From contig DATGSF010000062.1 in assembly GCA_035302865.1 (NCBI GenBank), positions 1 through 22,163 of the forward strand: a stretch of DNA of 22,163 nucleotides. The letters are read 5' to 3'. Below are positions 6,023 to 14,137 of the stretch, in pieces (positions within the stretch are counted from its first letter, which is position 1; each line of letters starts with the position of its first letter). The position numbers and the translations under genes were made by a program. Origin of the DNA: DATGSF01 sp035302865. Lineage in GTDB: Bacteria; Bacteroidota; Bacteroidia; Chitinophagales; Chitinophagaceae. The notes under the pieces are model-generated. The model did not search any database, was not told the DNA's origin, and saw nothing but the letters and a program-made list of their open reading frames with translations.

Positions 6023-8488
6023 TTAAAAATGGAAACTAAGAATTGCAGCAAAGTTTCGTGGATCCGTTTGATTTATAAAAGAAGTTCTATAAGCGTTATA
6101 ACCAATTTTATTTAAAATATTATTAGCAATTAATTGTATTCCCCAAGCTTTATATCGATAGGCAGCTTGGGCATTTAAAGTTGTAAGTGATTTTATCATG
6201 AAAGGCTTTTGACCTGGAACCATTCCTTCATGCGTAACAGTCTGTGCATAATCATTTACAGGTCTATCGCCGATATAATAAGCTCCTAAAGATAAACTTA
6301 AACCATCCAAAACATTATTTTGAAATGCATATTTCACCCAAGCATTTGCAGTGTATCTTGGAGTATTTAAAGGTGCCGATCCTGGATAGTAAGCAAGATG
6401 TTCTTTATATTGAGCATCAATAAAAGCATAACCAGTTACTAATTCGAGGTTATCTAAAATTCTACCAAGCACTTCAACTTCTACTCCTTTTCGTTCATCG
6501 TTCCCCCCTTTCATGTAATAACCAGTTTCATTCCATTGCGCATCATAAACTGGAATAGACATATTTTTATTATTAATTTTAAAAGCAGTAATATTAATAC
6601 GTAATCTTTTATTAAACCATTCTGATTTAATTCCTGCCTCCCATTGAGTTATTCTTTGACTACCAATAGGATTACCTAAAGTGTCTAAATTATCAGCTCC
6701 CCTCAAACTAGTACTAGTAGTAAAAGAGCTAAAAATATTTAATTGTTTAATTGGACTAATCATTAAACCCACATTAGGGTCTATAGCAGTACCTTGCGTA
6801 AAAATAGCATCATTTGCATTTGCATGACCAATCACAGAACTATATCTAGCGCCTAAAAACAATTTACCATAATTTTTATAAGAAATAACATCTTGTATTA
6901 AAATACCGAATGCGGTATGGTTTGAAGATATTTCATCTCCAGGAACTATTTCAATATTTGATTCTGAAAAGTATCCTTCTTCAACAACATTGCCATTTCC
7001 ATCTAAAACAGGAGGAACGTATTGATATCCCGTATTTGGAAGCTTATGTCCAAAAGCTTGAGCAAAATTGATTTTATCTACAAAGTGACCAGCTTTCATT
7101 GCACCACTTTGTGTAGTTAAATTATTTATTCTAAAATCAACGCCTGCCATAAAAGTATGTTTTAATGCTCCTGTTCTAAGCTCTTTTCCTATAAAGTCCA
7201 TTTGTATTACATGATTTATATCTTTTCGAAAAGAACTACCAATCATTCTATACCTCTCATTATAAGAAAGATTTGGTAAGTACCTATTACCCTGCGAAAA
7301 AGATGTAGTAACTGCATCGTTTATTAACTGACTACCATAAAATGCAGCTCTAAGTTCAAAATCATTAGAAATATCGTGTTGAAATCGTAGTGCATAAGTC
7401 AAGTTATTCGTTTTTGCTTTCTGCTCTTCAAAACCAGGAAAGTATTTATATGGAATTTGGTAAATTAAGTTTGTATCATTAGGACCTCTATTAATAGTTC
7501 CAGGGTCTGGGGTTCTATAATCATTTAAGTAATCTAACTCTAGAATAACTTTTGTATTGTTATTTGGTTTCCATGCCATTGATGGATTAATATATAATTT
7601 ATCATTACTAACTCCTGGTCTATAGCTTTTTCCACTTTCATAAGCACCATTAAGTCTAAATGCAACTGTTTCTTCTTTATTTAAAACTTGCTCCACATCA
7701 AAAGTTGGACGAACCTGTTGCCAACTCCCAATACGTAAAGCTACATTTCCACGATTATCAAATTTTGGAGTTTTCGACACGATATTGATGACCCCGCCTG
7801 GGCTACCAATATCGGTTGCTACTCCTTGGGTTAATGCAGCTGAACCTTTTAAAATTTGCATATTTTCCACACCCTGCATGTCCGACAAAACGCCTATTCC
7901 CCTAAAATCAGAATTTACTCGAACTCCATTTTTCAAAATAGGAATACCTCTAAATCCTCGAGTCGACATACTTTCTCTTTGATTACCATAGGTAGCAAAA
8001 GTGTATACTCCAGGTACATTTCTTGCGACTTCCGATATTGTCAATGCACCCTGGTCAGAAATTAAACGATCAGAAATTACACTAATAGATTGAATTTGTG
8101 CATTTGGTGCTAAAGGCAAGCGTGTTAGTACATCCAATTTATCAGCTTGTTTTTCTTTATCTCCGAAAACTTCTACCACTTTCATTTCTTGTGGTTTTTG
8201 TTGCAGTTTTATTTCATATTCAGAATGTTCCGTAAACTCAATGTTTTTTATAACGCTAGAGTAGCCTAGCCTTGTAATCAATAAGGAGTACCCTCCTGGA
8301 GGTACATCTTCTAATATTACTTGACCCGCTTTATCCGTCATAAAAGATTTTTCTAATTCCATTACATACACCTCGGTATTTTTTAATGGCATACTGTTCG
8401 AGTCATATATGTTTAATGTATAACTATTAGCAAAGCTATTAATTCCAAAAAGACAAATAACTAAACTTGTGAATAATAAATATCGCAT
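6023..8488 (-). CDS. TonB-dependent outer-membrane receptor, siderophore type, with carboxypeptidase-regulatory-like N-terminal domain
   Basis: This is a beta-barrel importer powered by TonB-ExbBD. The frame opens at an ATG at 8545, but I prefer the ATG at 8488: it begins a clear signal peptide, MRYLLFTSLVICLFGINSFA, whereas the extra 19 residues are hydrophilic. A promoter-like GATCTTTG also lies inside the extension. From that start (821 residues) come a CarboxypepD_reg-like beta sandwich (about 23-96), a TonB-box-like KVVEVFG (103-109), and the plug (about 125-240) with ARNVPGVYTFATYGNQRESMSTRGFRG and GSPGGVINIVSKTP. The barrel of some 580 residues ends in Phe (LSFHF), as outer-membrane barrels do. 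The plug motifs resemble the FhuA/FpvA-type ferric-siderophore receptors; the actual ligand is not readable. It has no SusD partner, which argues against glycan uptake. A large terminator follows it, and it is divergent from the nucleotidyltransferase gene. Confidence 0.94.
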   Translation of the reverse strand: MRYLLFTSLVICLFGINSFANSYTLNIYDSNSMPLKNTEVYVMELEKSFMTDKAGQVILEDVPPGGYSLLITRLGYSSVIKNIEFTEHSEYEIKLQQKPQEMKVVEVFGDKEKQADKLDVLTRLPLAPNAQIQSISVISDRLISDQGALTISEVARNVPGVYTFATYGNQRESMSTRGFRGIPILKNGVRVNSDFRGIGVLSDMQGVENMQILKGSAALTQGVATDIGSPGGVINIVSKTPKFDNRGNVALRIGSWQQVRPTFDVEQVLNKEETVAFRLNGAYESGKSYRPGVSNDKLYINPSMAWKPNNNTKVILELDYLNDYRTPDPGTINRGPNDTNLIYQIPYKYFPGFEEQKAKTNNLTYALRFQHDISNDFELRAAFYGSQLINDAVTTSFSQGNRYLPNLSYNERYRMIGSSFRKDINHVIQMDFIGKELRTGALKHTFMAGVDFRINNLTTQSGAMKAGHFVDKINFAQAFGHKLPNTGYQYVPPVLDGNGNVVEEGYFSESNIEIVPGDEISSNHTAFGILIQDVISYKNYGKLFLGARYSSVIGHANANDAIFTQGTAIDPNVGLMISPIKQLNIFSSFTTSTSLRGADNLDTLGNPIGSQRITQWEAGIKSEWFNKRLRINITAFKINNKNMSIPVYDAQWNETGYYMKGGNDERKGVEVEVLGRILDNLELVTGYAFIDAQYKEHLAYYPGSAPLNTPRYTANAWVKYAFQNNVLDGLSLSLGAYYIGDRPVNDYAQTVTHEGMVPGQKPFMIKSLTTLNAQAAYRYKAWGIQLIANNILNKIGYNAYRTSFINQTDPRNFAAILSFHF

Positions 8489-8596
8489 TTTATAAATTTT
8501 GGTTTGGAAGCAAAGATCAGAACTACAATTCAATTTTCTTTTCATAATTAGAAAGGATGTTTAAACAAAAAGGAAAAAACTAGAATAATTAGTATT

Positions 8597-8626
8597 TTAC
8601 TAGATAAGACTACATATTTCTAGTAA
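8597..8626. promoter_or_regulatory. 7-bp dyad in the receptor/nucleotidyltransferase divergent region
   Basis: TTACTAG (8597-8603), a 16-base spacer and CTAGTAA (8620-8626) form a perfect inverted repeat. Its right arm overlaps the TAATTTTG box described next. A dimeric repressor site covering the plus-strand promoter is possible. In such AT-rich DNA a 7-bp match can also be chance. Confidence 0.3.
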
Positions 8627-8631
8627 TTTTG
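8624..8631 (+). promoter_or_regulatory. Possible -7 box (TAATTTTG) of the nucleotidyltransferase gene
   Basis: TAATTTTG matches the TAnnTTTG -7 consensus and lies eight bases before the ATG at 8640, so the transcript would be nearly leaderless. No convincing -33 TTTG is present at the right distance. Confidence 0.35.
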
Positions 8632-8639
8632 AAGAAAAA

Positions 8640-9359
8640 ATGCAAGCTTTTGTTTTATCTGCAGGTATGGGAAGTAGATTATACCCAATAACTAAAACAC
8701 TCCCTAAGCCTCTTGTAGAGGTTCAAGGTCAAACTTTATTAGAAAGAAACTTACTAAAGTTGAAAACATCAGGTTATTCGAAAATAATAATAAATCTTCA
8801 TTTTTTTCCACAACAAATCATAGATTTTTTAGAGGCAAACAGTTTTTTCGGATTAGAAATACAATGGGTTATAGAAAAAGAACTATTGGAAACTGGAGGA
8901 GGAGTCAAGAATGCATTACAATTCATTGACAGCTCTAAACCCTTAACTATTGTAAATGCAGATATATTAAGTAATATCGACCTAATTAAATTACATAACT
9001 TTTATATCAAAGAGTCCGCTGATGCTGTATTAGCAATTAAAAATAGAAATTCTTCTAGAAAATTAATTTTCAATGATAATGGAGAGCTCAAAGCATGGAC
9101 TTCAATTAAAGAAAATAAATTTAAACCCTCAGATTATATGCAAAACCCTTTGGACAAAGAACGTGCATTTAGTGGAATACAAATAGTAAATCCTGAGCTT
9201 TTTGAAGAAACAAAATTAGAAGGGAAATTCTCTTTAATAGATTTATATATTGAACAATCTAAAACTAAAAGGATTTTAGGATGGGAGCATAATGCGGATT
9301 ATCTTTTAGATGTAGGAACAATTGATAAATTACAAAAAGCACAACATTTTAAATTATAA
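8640..9359 (+). CDS. NTP-transferase family sugar-1-phosphate nucleotidyltransferase, MurU-like
   Basis: Enzymes of this family transfer a nucleotidyl group onto a sugar 1-phosphate to make an NDP-sugar. The nucleotide loop LSAGMGSRLYPITKTLPKPL (residues 6-25) carries the GxGxR and PKP features. ETGGGVKNAL (84-93) and the metal-binding NADIL (Asp108) follow. LLDVGT near the C-terminus supplies a second likely metal ligand (Asp224). The length of 239 and the motif set resemble MurU (N-acetylmuramate-1-phosphate uridylyltransferase) and mannose-1-phosphate guanylyltransferase-like proteins, without the C-terminal hexapeptide domain of larger pyrophosphorylases. The AmgK-type sugar kinase that often accompanies MurU is not next to it. 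The aminotransferase follows after 19 bases, so the two are probably co-transcribed. The substrate is uncertain. Confidence 0.87.
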   Translation: MQAFVLSAGMGSRLYPITKTLPKPLVEVQGQTLLERNLLKLKTSGYSKIIINLHFFPQQIIDFLEANSFFGLEIQWVIEKELLETGGGVKNALQFIDSSKPLTIVNADILSNIDLIKLHNFYIKESADAVLAIKNRNSSRKLIFNDNGELKAWTSIKENKFKPSDYMQNPLDKERAFSGIQIVNPELFEETKLEGKFSLIDLYIEQSKTKRILGWEHNADYLLDVGTIDKLQKAQHFKL

Positions 9360-9378
9360 TTTCAAAAAATAAAAAAGA

Positions 9379-10578
9379 ATGAAAAGTCATAGATATTTAT
9401 TTCAAGAACATATTGCTCAAACAACCTTAAACTCTTTACAGTTTGAAATAGAAAAAGCACAAGGTTCTTATCTCTATGGTAAGGATGGTAAGAAATATTT
9501 AGATCTTATTGGCGGAATTAGTGTTTGCAATATTGGCCATAGCCATCCCAATGTAATAAATGCAATTAAAACCCAAGCAGAAAATTACCTGCATGTAATG
9601 GTGTATGGAGAAGTTGTTCAAGGTCCTCAAAGTCAATTTGCAGGTTTATTAGCTAGCACTCTACCAGAAAGTTTAAGTAATATATATTTTACTAATTCTG
9701 GATCAGAAGGTATTGAAGGAGCAATGAAATTAGCTAAGCGACATACGGGAAGAACGGAAATTATAGCTGCCGATAGAAGTTATCATGGTTCTACACAAGG
9801 ATCTATGAGCATATTTGGAGATATAAAATGGCGATCTGCATACGGCCCTCTCCTACCAGATATCAGTTTCATCAATTTCAACGAAAAAAATGATTTAGAT
9901 AAAATAACCAAAAGAACAGCCTGTGTAATATTGGAACCTATTCAAGCAGAAAACGGAATTCGAATTCCTGATATTTCTTATATACAAGCCGTAAGAAAAA
10001 AATGTACTGAAGTTGGAGCATTATTAGTCTTTGATGAAAACCAAACTGGATTCGGAAGATCAGGAAAATTATGGGCTTTTGAACATTTTAATATTATTCC
10101 AGACATATTAGTTTTGGGCAAAGCTTTAGGTGGAGGCACTCCCATGGGAGCATTTATCAGTAGCAAGGCAATAATGCGAGATATTGCAACAAATCCCTAT
10201 TTGGGTCATATGACGACATTTGGAGGACACCCTTTATGTTGTGCTGCTGGAAAAGCTGCTTTAGAAGTAATCTTGAAGGATAAATTAATAGATAAAGTAG
10301 AAGAAAAAGGACTCTTATTAAAGAACAAGATTTTAAAACACTTAGATAAGCCTAGAGAAATAAGGCAAATCGGATTAATGTTAGCAGTAGAAATGGAAGA
10401 TTCAGACATTGTTTTAAAAGTTATCCGTTCAGCAATGCAACATCCTAGCAAACCATTATTTATAGATTGGTTTTTATTTGCTGACCATTGTATTCGTCTT
10501 GTTCCTCCTTTAAATATTTCCGATGAAGAATTAGAATGGGCGGGAGAATATATTGCCAGTTGCATAAATAATTTATAA
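9379..10578 (+). CDS. Class III (ornithine/acetylornithine-type) PLP-dependent aminotransferase
   Basis: Class III aminotransferases move an omega- or terminal amino group from substrates such as ornithine, acetylornithine or GABA to 2-oxoglutarate. The fold-type I motifs are all visible: NSGSEG (residues 106-111) for the cofactor phosphate, SYHG (Tyr135-His136), FDENQTGFGRSG with Asp219 facing the pyridine nitrogen, LGKALGGGTPMGA with Lys248 as the Schiff-base lysine, and TFGGHPLC with Thr280 as phosphate ligand. The usual DEVQ/DEIQ segment reads DENQ here, a polar Asn at a position normally hydrophobic. The length of 399 is typical. It lies 19 bases after the nucleotidyltransferase gene in the same direction; an amino-sugar or amino-acid role linked to that gene is only an inference. 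No terminator was recognised between its stop and the next gene at 10681. The exact substrate cannot be assigned. Confidence 0.92.
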   Translation: MKSHRYLFQEHIAQTTLNSLQFEIEKAQGSYLYGKDGKKYLDLIGGISVCNIGHSHPNVINAIKTQAENYLHVMVYGEVVQGPQSQFAGLLASTLPESLSNIYFTNSGSEGIEGAMKLAKRHTGRTEIIAADRSYHGSTQGSMSIFGDIKWRSAYGPLLPDISFINFNEKNDLDKITKRTACVILEPIQAENGIRIPDISYIQAVRKKCTEVGALLVFDENQTGFGRSGKLWAFEHFNIIPDILVLGKALGGGTPMGAFISSKAIMRDIATNPYLGHMTTFGGHPLCCAAGKAALEVILKDKLIDKVEEKGLLLKNKILKHLDKPREIRQIGLMLAVEMEDSDIVLKVIRSAMQHPSKPLFIDWFLFADHCIRLVPPLNISDEELEWAGEYIASCINNL

Positions 10579-10680
10579 ACTTTTATAGTATGGATTAAAC
10601 GTTCGTCTAAGTAGTTAGTCTTATATAGTGTAAAGAGCATGCTACACAATTATTGATTAATTCTTTAAAAATGAACGATT

Positions 10681-12162
10681 ATGAAAACACTAAAAAATAA
10701 AACGCTCGGGCTTGTTACCAGCATAGTTATACTCCTCGGAATAGCTCTTATGACAAAAAATGCACATGCGCAGCCGAGAGGTGGCCAATACGATTATCAA
10801 ATGTTTTATGATGAATTATCTCCGCATGGCGATTGGTTTGACCACCCAGAATATGGCTTTGTATGGACACCACATGTATCTAGGGATTTCAGACCTTATT
10901 ATACTAATGGATATTGGCAAATGACGAGTTATGGAAATATGTGGATTTCTAATTATTCTTGGGGTTGGGCTCCTTTTCATTATGGAAGATGGTTTTATGA
11001 TAACTACATAGGATGGGTATGGGTACCTGGAAATGAGTGGGGACCAGCATGGGTAAGTTGGAGACAAGGCGGTGGCTATTATGGCTGGGCACCTTTAACA
11101 CCTGGAATTAGCATCCACATTAGCTTTGGGAGCAATTACTATGTACCGAATCACTATTGGAGCTTCGTTCCTTATAGAAACATATATAGTAGAACATTTA
11201 GACGTTACAACTCTAGAAGAAATGTAACTATAATAAATAACACTACTATTATTAATAACACTTATATAGATAATAACAGAAATACCTATATCGCAGGTCC
11301 GAGAAGAGAGAGTGTTGAAAGAAACATAGGTAGACCGGTGCAAGTAGCTCAAGTTCAAAGTAGAAATAGCAGAGTTGGACCCAATAGAAATACTAATAAT
11401 CAAGTGGCGGTTTACCGTCCTGAAATAAGACAAAGAGCTAATAATAGTAGAAGTATGCCAAGAAACATTCGTAGCACTGAAGAAGTAAGACAAAGAAGTA
11501 CTGCAAGAGGCACGAATCAGGAAGCTGTAAGTAACACTTCGCGTGGTATTGGTACTAATAATCAAAGTAGAGCTACAACAAGCCCTGGAACCAGAACTAC
11601 AAGGACTCCTGCTCGTGAAACAGATGCAACTAAAAGCAATTTACAAAGTACACCTAGTAGAACAACAAATTCTACAAGTAATACAAATGCAACTAGAAGC
11701 AATACACAAGCAACTCCTAGCAGAGCAACTAGACCTGCAAGTAGTACGAGTACTATAAAAAGTAATCCAGCGAGAACAAATAATTCAAGCCCCAGAACCC
11801 CTACAAACCCAACACGTGCTACAACACCATCAACAAAGAGTAGCACTACGCCAGCGCGACAAAACAACACATCTTTGCGTACCTCTCCTTCTAGAGCTAC
11901 GCAAAGCTCTAGCTCAACCATGAGATCAACTAGTTCGCAAGCAACAAAAGCAACGAGCAAACCTGCGCAAACTAGAAAAACTATGACTAGCCCACGTACT
12001 AGTTCCCCACAAAGAGCTAGTACCAATAGTAGAACAGCGCCAAAGGCGAGCAATTCAAGGCCTGCAACTAGGCAAGCTACGCCTCGTGTGAATAGTAGAA
12101 ATCAAAATGCAACTAAATCACAAAGTTCGGCTCCAGCAACTAGAACTAGGATAAGCAGATAA
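10681..12162 (+). CDS. Secreted Trp/Tyr-rich DUF6600-type protein with a long basic low-complexity tail
   Basis: A signal peptide (residues 1-30, hydrophobic VTSIVILLGIALM, cleavage after AHA) is followed by a Trp/Tyr/Gly-rich region (about 36-165). That region has repeated WxP/GW turns such as GDWFDHPEYGFVWTP, YGRWFYDNYIGWVWVPGNEWGPAWVSW and YGWAPLTP, the pattern of DUF6600/FecR-associated envelope proteins. An Asn/Ile-rich linker (about 180-200) leads into a tail of some 290 residues made mostly of Ser, Thr, Arg, Asn, Ala, Pro, Gln and Lys. After Asp315 the last 178 residues hold no Asp, Glu, Gly, Cys or aromatic residue, so the tail is strongly cationic. Residues 316-357 are two copies of a 21-residue repeat. 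The function is unknown; a surface or matrix protein that contacts polyanions (DNA, polysaccharide, LPS) is an inference. It has its own terminator, and no FecR or sigma factor gene is adjacent. Confidence 0.85.
   Translation: MKTLKNKTLGLVTSIVILLGIALMTKNAHAQPRGGQYDYQMFYDELSPHGDWFDHPEYGFVWTPHVSRDFRPYYTNGYWQMTSYGNMWISNYSWGWAPFHYGRWFYDNYIGWVWVPGNEWGPAWVSWRQGGGYYGWAPLTPGISIHISFGSNYYVPNHYWSFVPYRNIYSRTFRRYNSRRNVTIINNTTIINNTYIDNNRNTYIAGPRRESVERNIGRPVQVAQVQSRNSRVGPNRNTNNQVAVYRPEIRQRANNSRSMPRNIRSTEEVRQRSTARGTNQEAVSNTSRGIGTNNQSRATTSPGTRTTRTPARETDATKSNLQSTPSRTTNSTSNTNATRSNTQATPSRATRPASSTSTIKSNPARTNNSSPRTPTNPTRATTPSTKSSTTPARQNNTSLRTSPSRATQSSSSTMRSTSSQATKATSKPAQTRKTMTSPRTSSPQRASTNSRTAPKASNSRPATRQATPRVNSRNQNATKSQSSAPATRTRISR
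11626..11751 (+). repeat. Two tandem 63-bp in-frame repeats in the DUF6600-type gene
   Basis: Copies 11626-11688 and 11689-11751 are exactly 63 bases each and encode ATKSNLQSTPSRTTNSTSNTN and ATRSNTQATPSRATRPASSTS-type 21-residue units. A partial third unit (TIKSNPARTNN) starts at 11752. The copies have diverged at many bases, so the duplication is old. Confidence 0.7.
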
Positions 12163-12186
12163 TATTATCGTTTCATTTCGTTCAGT

Positions 12187-12236
12187 CAAACACTTTTCTT
12201 CTACAAATTAAAAAGAAGAAAAGTGTTTGTTTTTTG
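12187..12236 (+). terminator. Rho-independent terminator after the DUF6600-type gene
   Basis: Perfect 16-bp inverted repeat (12187-12202 with 12214-12229, core AAACACTTTTCTTCT) with an 11-base loop and a following T-run. It lies 25 bases after the stop codon. Confidence 0.88.
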
Positions 12237-12366
12237 TAAACAATCAAAAAGTTTTACAATACCATAACAATCAACCAGTTAAAAAAAATCGAGAAAAATA
12301 AAAAATGATTAACAATAGAATTTCTATAATAATTGAATTTAATAGCTTAGTTTTAGATTATTCTAG

Positions 12367-12395
12367 CATTATCTCTACTTAAACAAGAGATAATG
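12367..12395. promoter_or_regulatory. 10-bp perfect dyad in the gldJ leader region
   Basis: CATTATCTCT, nine bases, then AGAGATAATG. It lies about 160 bases upstream of the gldJ ATG inside the 395-base gene-free stretch 12163-12557. No T-run follows on either strand, so it could be an operator or an RNA hairpin rather than a terminator. The remainder of the stretch is AT-rich, with no gene and no clear TAnnTTTG box. Confidence 0.45.
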
Positions 12396-12505
12396 AGGAA
12401 AAAAAAGACAAAAAATGAAAATTATCAATTATTTTAAAAATATTTTTTGAATTGATTTTGCTTTTTAAAAAGAAACTATTATTATTGTAATTCAAATCAA
12501 TTTAC

Positions 12506-12531
12506 TAAAAAAATACAGCAGTATTTTTTTA
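12506..12531 (+). promoter_or_regulatory. Terminator-like hairpin 26 bases before gldJ, possible attenuator
   Basis: An 11-bp inverted repeat (12506-12516 with 12521-12531; arms TAAAAAAATAC and GTATTTTTTTA) closes on the 4-base loop AGCA. The right arm is itself a T-run. No gene ends within 340 bases upstream, so it cannot be a normal end-of-gene terminator. It may act on gldJ read-through or translation. The stem is nearly all A-T and would be weak. Confidence 0.4.
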
Positions 12532-12557
12532 TAGATAAAACACATGATTAAATAATT

Positions 12558-14066
12558 ATGAAAAGAACGCTTTTTGGTTTAGGTATCATATTATTAGGTT
12601 CAGCAACTGTACTATCCTCATGTACAAAGGCTCGAGGAGTTTCTGACAAAACTGGCTGGAACTACAACGATTCTCGCTTAGGAGGATTTGATGTAAAAGA
12701 ATTTAATAATCAACAAACAGGTCCTGGTCTTGTTCCTATTGAAGGAGGCAGATTCGTAATGGGACAAACAGAAGAGGATTTATACTATTCAAGAAACAAT
12801 ATTCCTAGAACAGTTTCTGTATCTTCTTTTTATATGGATGAAACAGAAGTTGCAAATGTGCATTATAGAGAATATACATATTGGATGGCAAGAATGTACA
12901 ATTCAGATTACCCTGAATTAGTACAAGCATCCTTGCCTGATACTACTGTTTGGAGAACTGCTCTTTCTTACAACGAGCCTTTAGTTAACTATTACTTTAG
13001 ATATGCTGGTTATAATGAATATCCAGTAGTTGGAGTTAGTTGGAATCAAGCTAATCAATATTGTAAATGGCGTAGTGATCGTGTAAATGAAATGATTTTA
13101 ATTAAGCATGGCATAATTAAAAGAAATCCTAATCAAATTAACGAAGATGTTTTCACGACGCAAACTTATATGAGTGAACAGTATATTGGTGAAGAAGGGA
13201 AAAACATGAAAGATTTAGATCCTAATAGTGCTGGTACTCGTCCTACCAACTACTCTGATGGTTACTTAGTTCCTGATTACCGCTTACCAACAGAAGCTGA
13301 ATGGGAATTTGCAGCTAGAGGAGATATAGGAAATAATCCTACTGCTAGAAATAAAAGACGCAGAGGTGAAGAAGCGCATACAGATAGAAATAATTATCCG
13401 TGGGGCGATAGAGGAACACGCTACAACCAAAGAGGTCAAAGCTCAGGAGAGATGTTAGCTAACTACAAAAGAGGTAGAGGTGATAATATGGGTGTACCAG
13501 GAGGCTTAAATGATAATGCTGATATACCAGCTCCAGTATATTCTTATCAGCCAAATGCGTATGGCTTATATAATATGGCAGGTAATGTATCTGAATGGGT
13601 ATTAGATGTTTATCGTCCAACATCATTACAAGATTTTGATGATTTTAATCCTTTTGTTGGTAATCAGTTTATGGCATACGAATATGAAGAGCCAGGTGAA
13701 TTAGCTGAACGCGATAGTTTAGGATATATACCAAAAAGAGTGATTGATTCTAGTGATTTAGCAGGAAGATACGATAGAGATTACAAAACTGGAGATGTAA
13801 GAGGTATTTTAGAAGGTGATTCAACTACATTAGCAGAATTTAAATTTGACTACGGAAAATCTTCTTTAATAAATAATGATAGCCGCGTAATTAAAGGTGG
13901 ATCATGGAACGACAGAGCTTATTATATGTCTCCTGGTGTACGTAGACATATGCAAGCAAACCATGCTAGCTCTACTGTAGGTTTCCGTTGCGTTATGGAT
14001 AGATTGGGTAGCCCTGGTTTTGATAATGATGCGGGTAACTACTTCTCTAATAAAAGAAGAAAATAA
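12558..14066 (+). CDS. gldJ: Gliding motility lipoprotein GldJ
   Basis: GldJ is an outer-membrane lipoprotein of the Bacteroidetes gliding/type IX secretion machinery; in Flavobacterium johnsoniae it is needed for stable GldK. The lipobox LSSC puts the lipidated Cys at residue 22. From about residue 57 the protein is one formylglycine-generating-enzyme-like (sulfatase-modifying factor) domain: GPGLVPIEGGRFVMG, FYMDETEVANVHYREY, YPVVGVSWNQANQYCKWRSDRVNEM, YRLPTEAEWEFAARG, YGLYNMAGNVSEWVLDV, VIKGGSWNDRAYYMSPGVRR and VGFRCVMDR. The opening TGWNYND..GGF..TGPGL and the SLPDTTVWRTALSYNEPLVNYYFRYAGYNEYP segment fit GldJ better than its paralogue GldK. The paired catalytic Cys of true formylglycine-generating enzymes is not evident, consistent with a structural role. 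No other gld or spr gene is in the window. A hairpin-bearing leader precedes it and a terminator follows. Confidence 0.9.
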   Translation: MKRTLFGLGIILLGSATVLSSCTKARGVSDKTGWNYNDSRLGGFDVKEFNNQQTGPGLVPIEGGRFVMGQTEEDLYYSRNNIPRTVSVSSFYMDETEVANVHYREYTYWMARMYNSDYPELVQASLPDTTVWRTALSYNEPLVNYYFRYAGYNEYPVVGVSWNQANQYCKWRSDRVNEMILIKHGIIKRNPNQINEDVFTTQTYMSEQYIGEEGKNMKDLDPNSAGTRPTNYSDGYLVPDYRLPTEAEWEFAARGDIGNNPTARNKRRRGEEAHTDRNNYPWGDRGTRYNQRGQSSGEMLANYKRGRGDNMGVPGGLNDNADIPAPVYSYQPNAYGLYNMAGNVSEWVLDVYRPTSLQDFDDFNPFVGNQFMAYEYEEPGELAERDSLGYIPKRVIDSSDLAGRYDRDYKTGDVRGILEGDSTTLAEFKFDYGKSSLINNDSRVIKGGSWNDRAYYMSPGVRRHMQANHASSTVGFRCVMDRLGSPGFDNDAGNYFSNKRRK

Positions 14067-14086
14067 ATCATAACTAATGATACAAT

Positions 14087-14117
14087 AAAAAGGCCTTCTA
14101 ATTTAGAAGGCTTTTTT
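14087..14117 (+). terminator. Rho-independent terminator after gldJ
   Basis: A 13-bp stem (14087-14099 with 14105-14117, core GGCCTTCT/AGAAGGC, one G-T pair), a 5-base loop and a six-T run. It lies between gldJ and the Nudix gene. Confidence 0.88.
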
Positions 14118-14137
14118 ATTATACAATTTTTTAAAGT

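Noticed and set aside
6023..8488. SusC-type glycan transporter
   Set aside because: No SusD gene is adjacent and the plug motifs resemble siderophore receptors; length is about 820 rather than about 1000 residues.
10628..10647. GTGTA-N10-TACAC dyad upstream of the DUF6600-type gene
   Set aside because: Only five base pairs per arm; expected by chance and not tied to a promoter box.
10206..10649. Minus-strand 147-codon frame over the aminotransferase 3' end
   Set aside because: It overlaps a gene with complete catalytic motifs, and its own translation is without recognisable features.
11562..12053. Minus-strand 163-codon frame encoding a Leu/Val-rich hydrophobic protein
   Set aside because: The composition is the direct result of reading the Ser/Thr/Arg/Ala codons of the DUF6600 tail in reverse; no promoter or motif supports it.
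12393..12452. Tiny frames (14 and 11 codons) upstream of gldJ that could be leader peptides
   Set aside because: Very short, made of Lys/Asn/Phe codons expected by chance in AT-rich DNA, and not linked to either hairpin in a way that suggests attenuation by translation.
12558..14066. GldK or a true formylglycine-generating enzyme as the identity of this gene
   Set aside because: The N-terminal TGW..GGF..TGPGL block and the SLPDTTVWR segment fit GldJ better, and the paired catalytic Cys of the enzyme is not evident.
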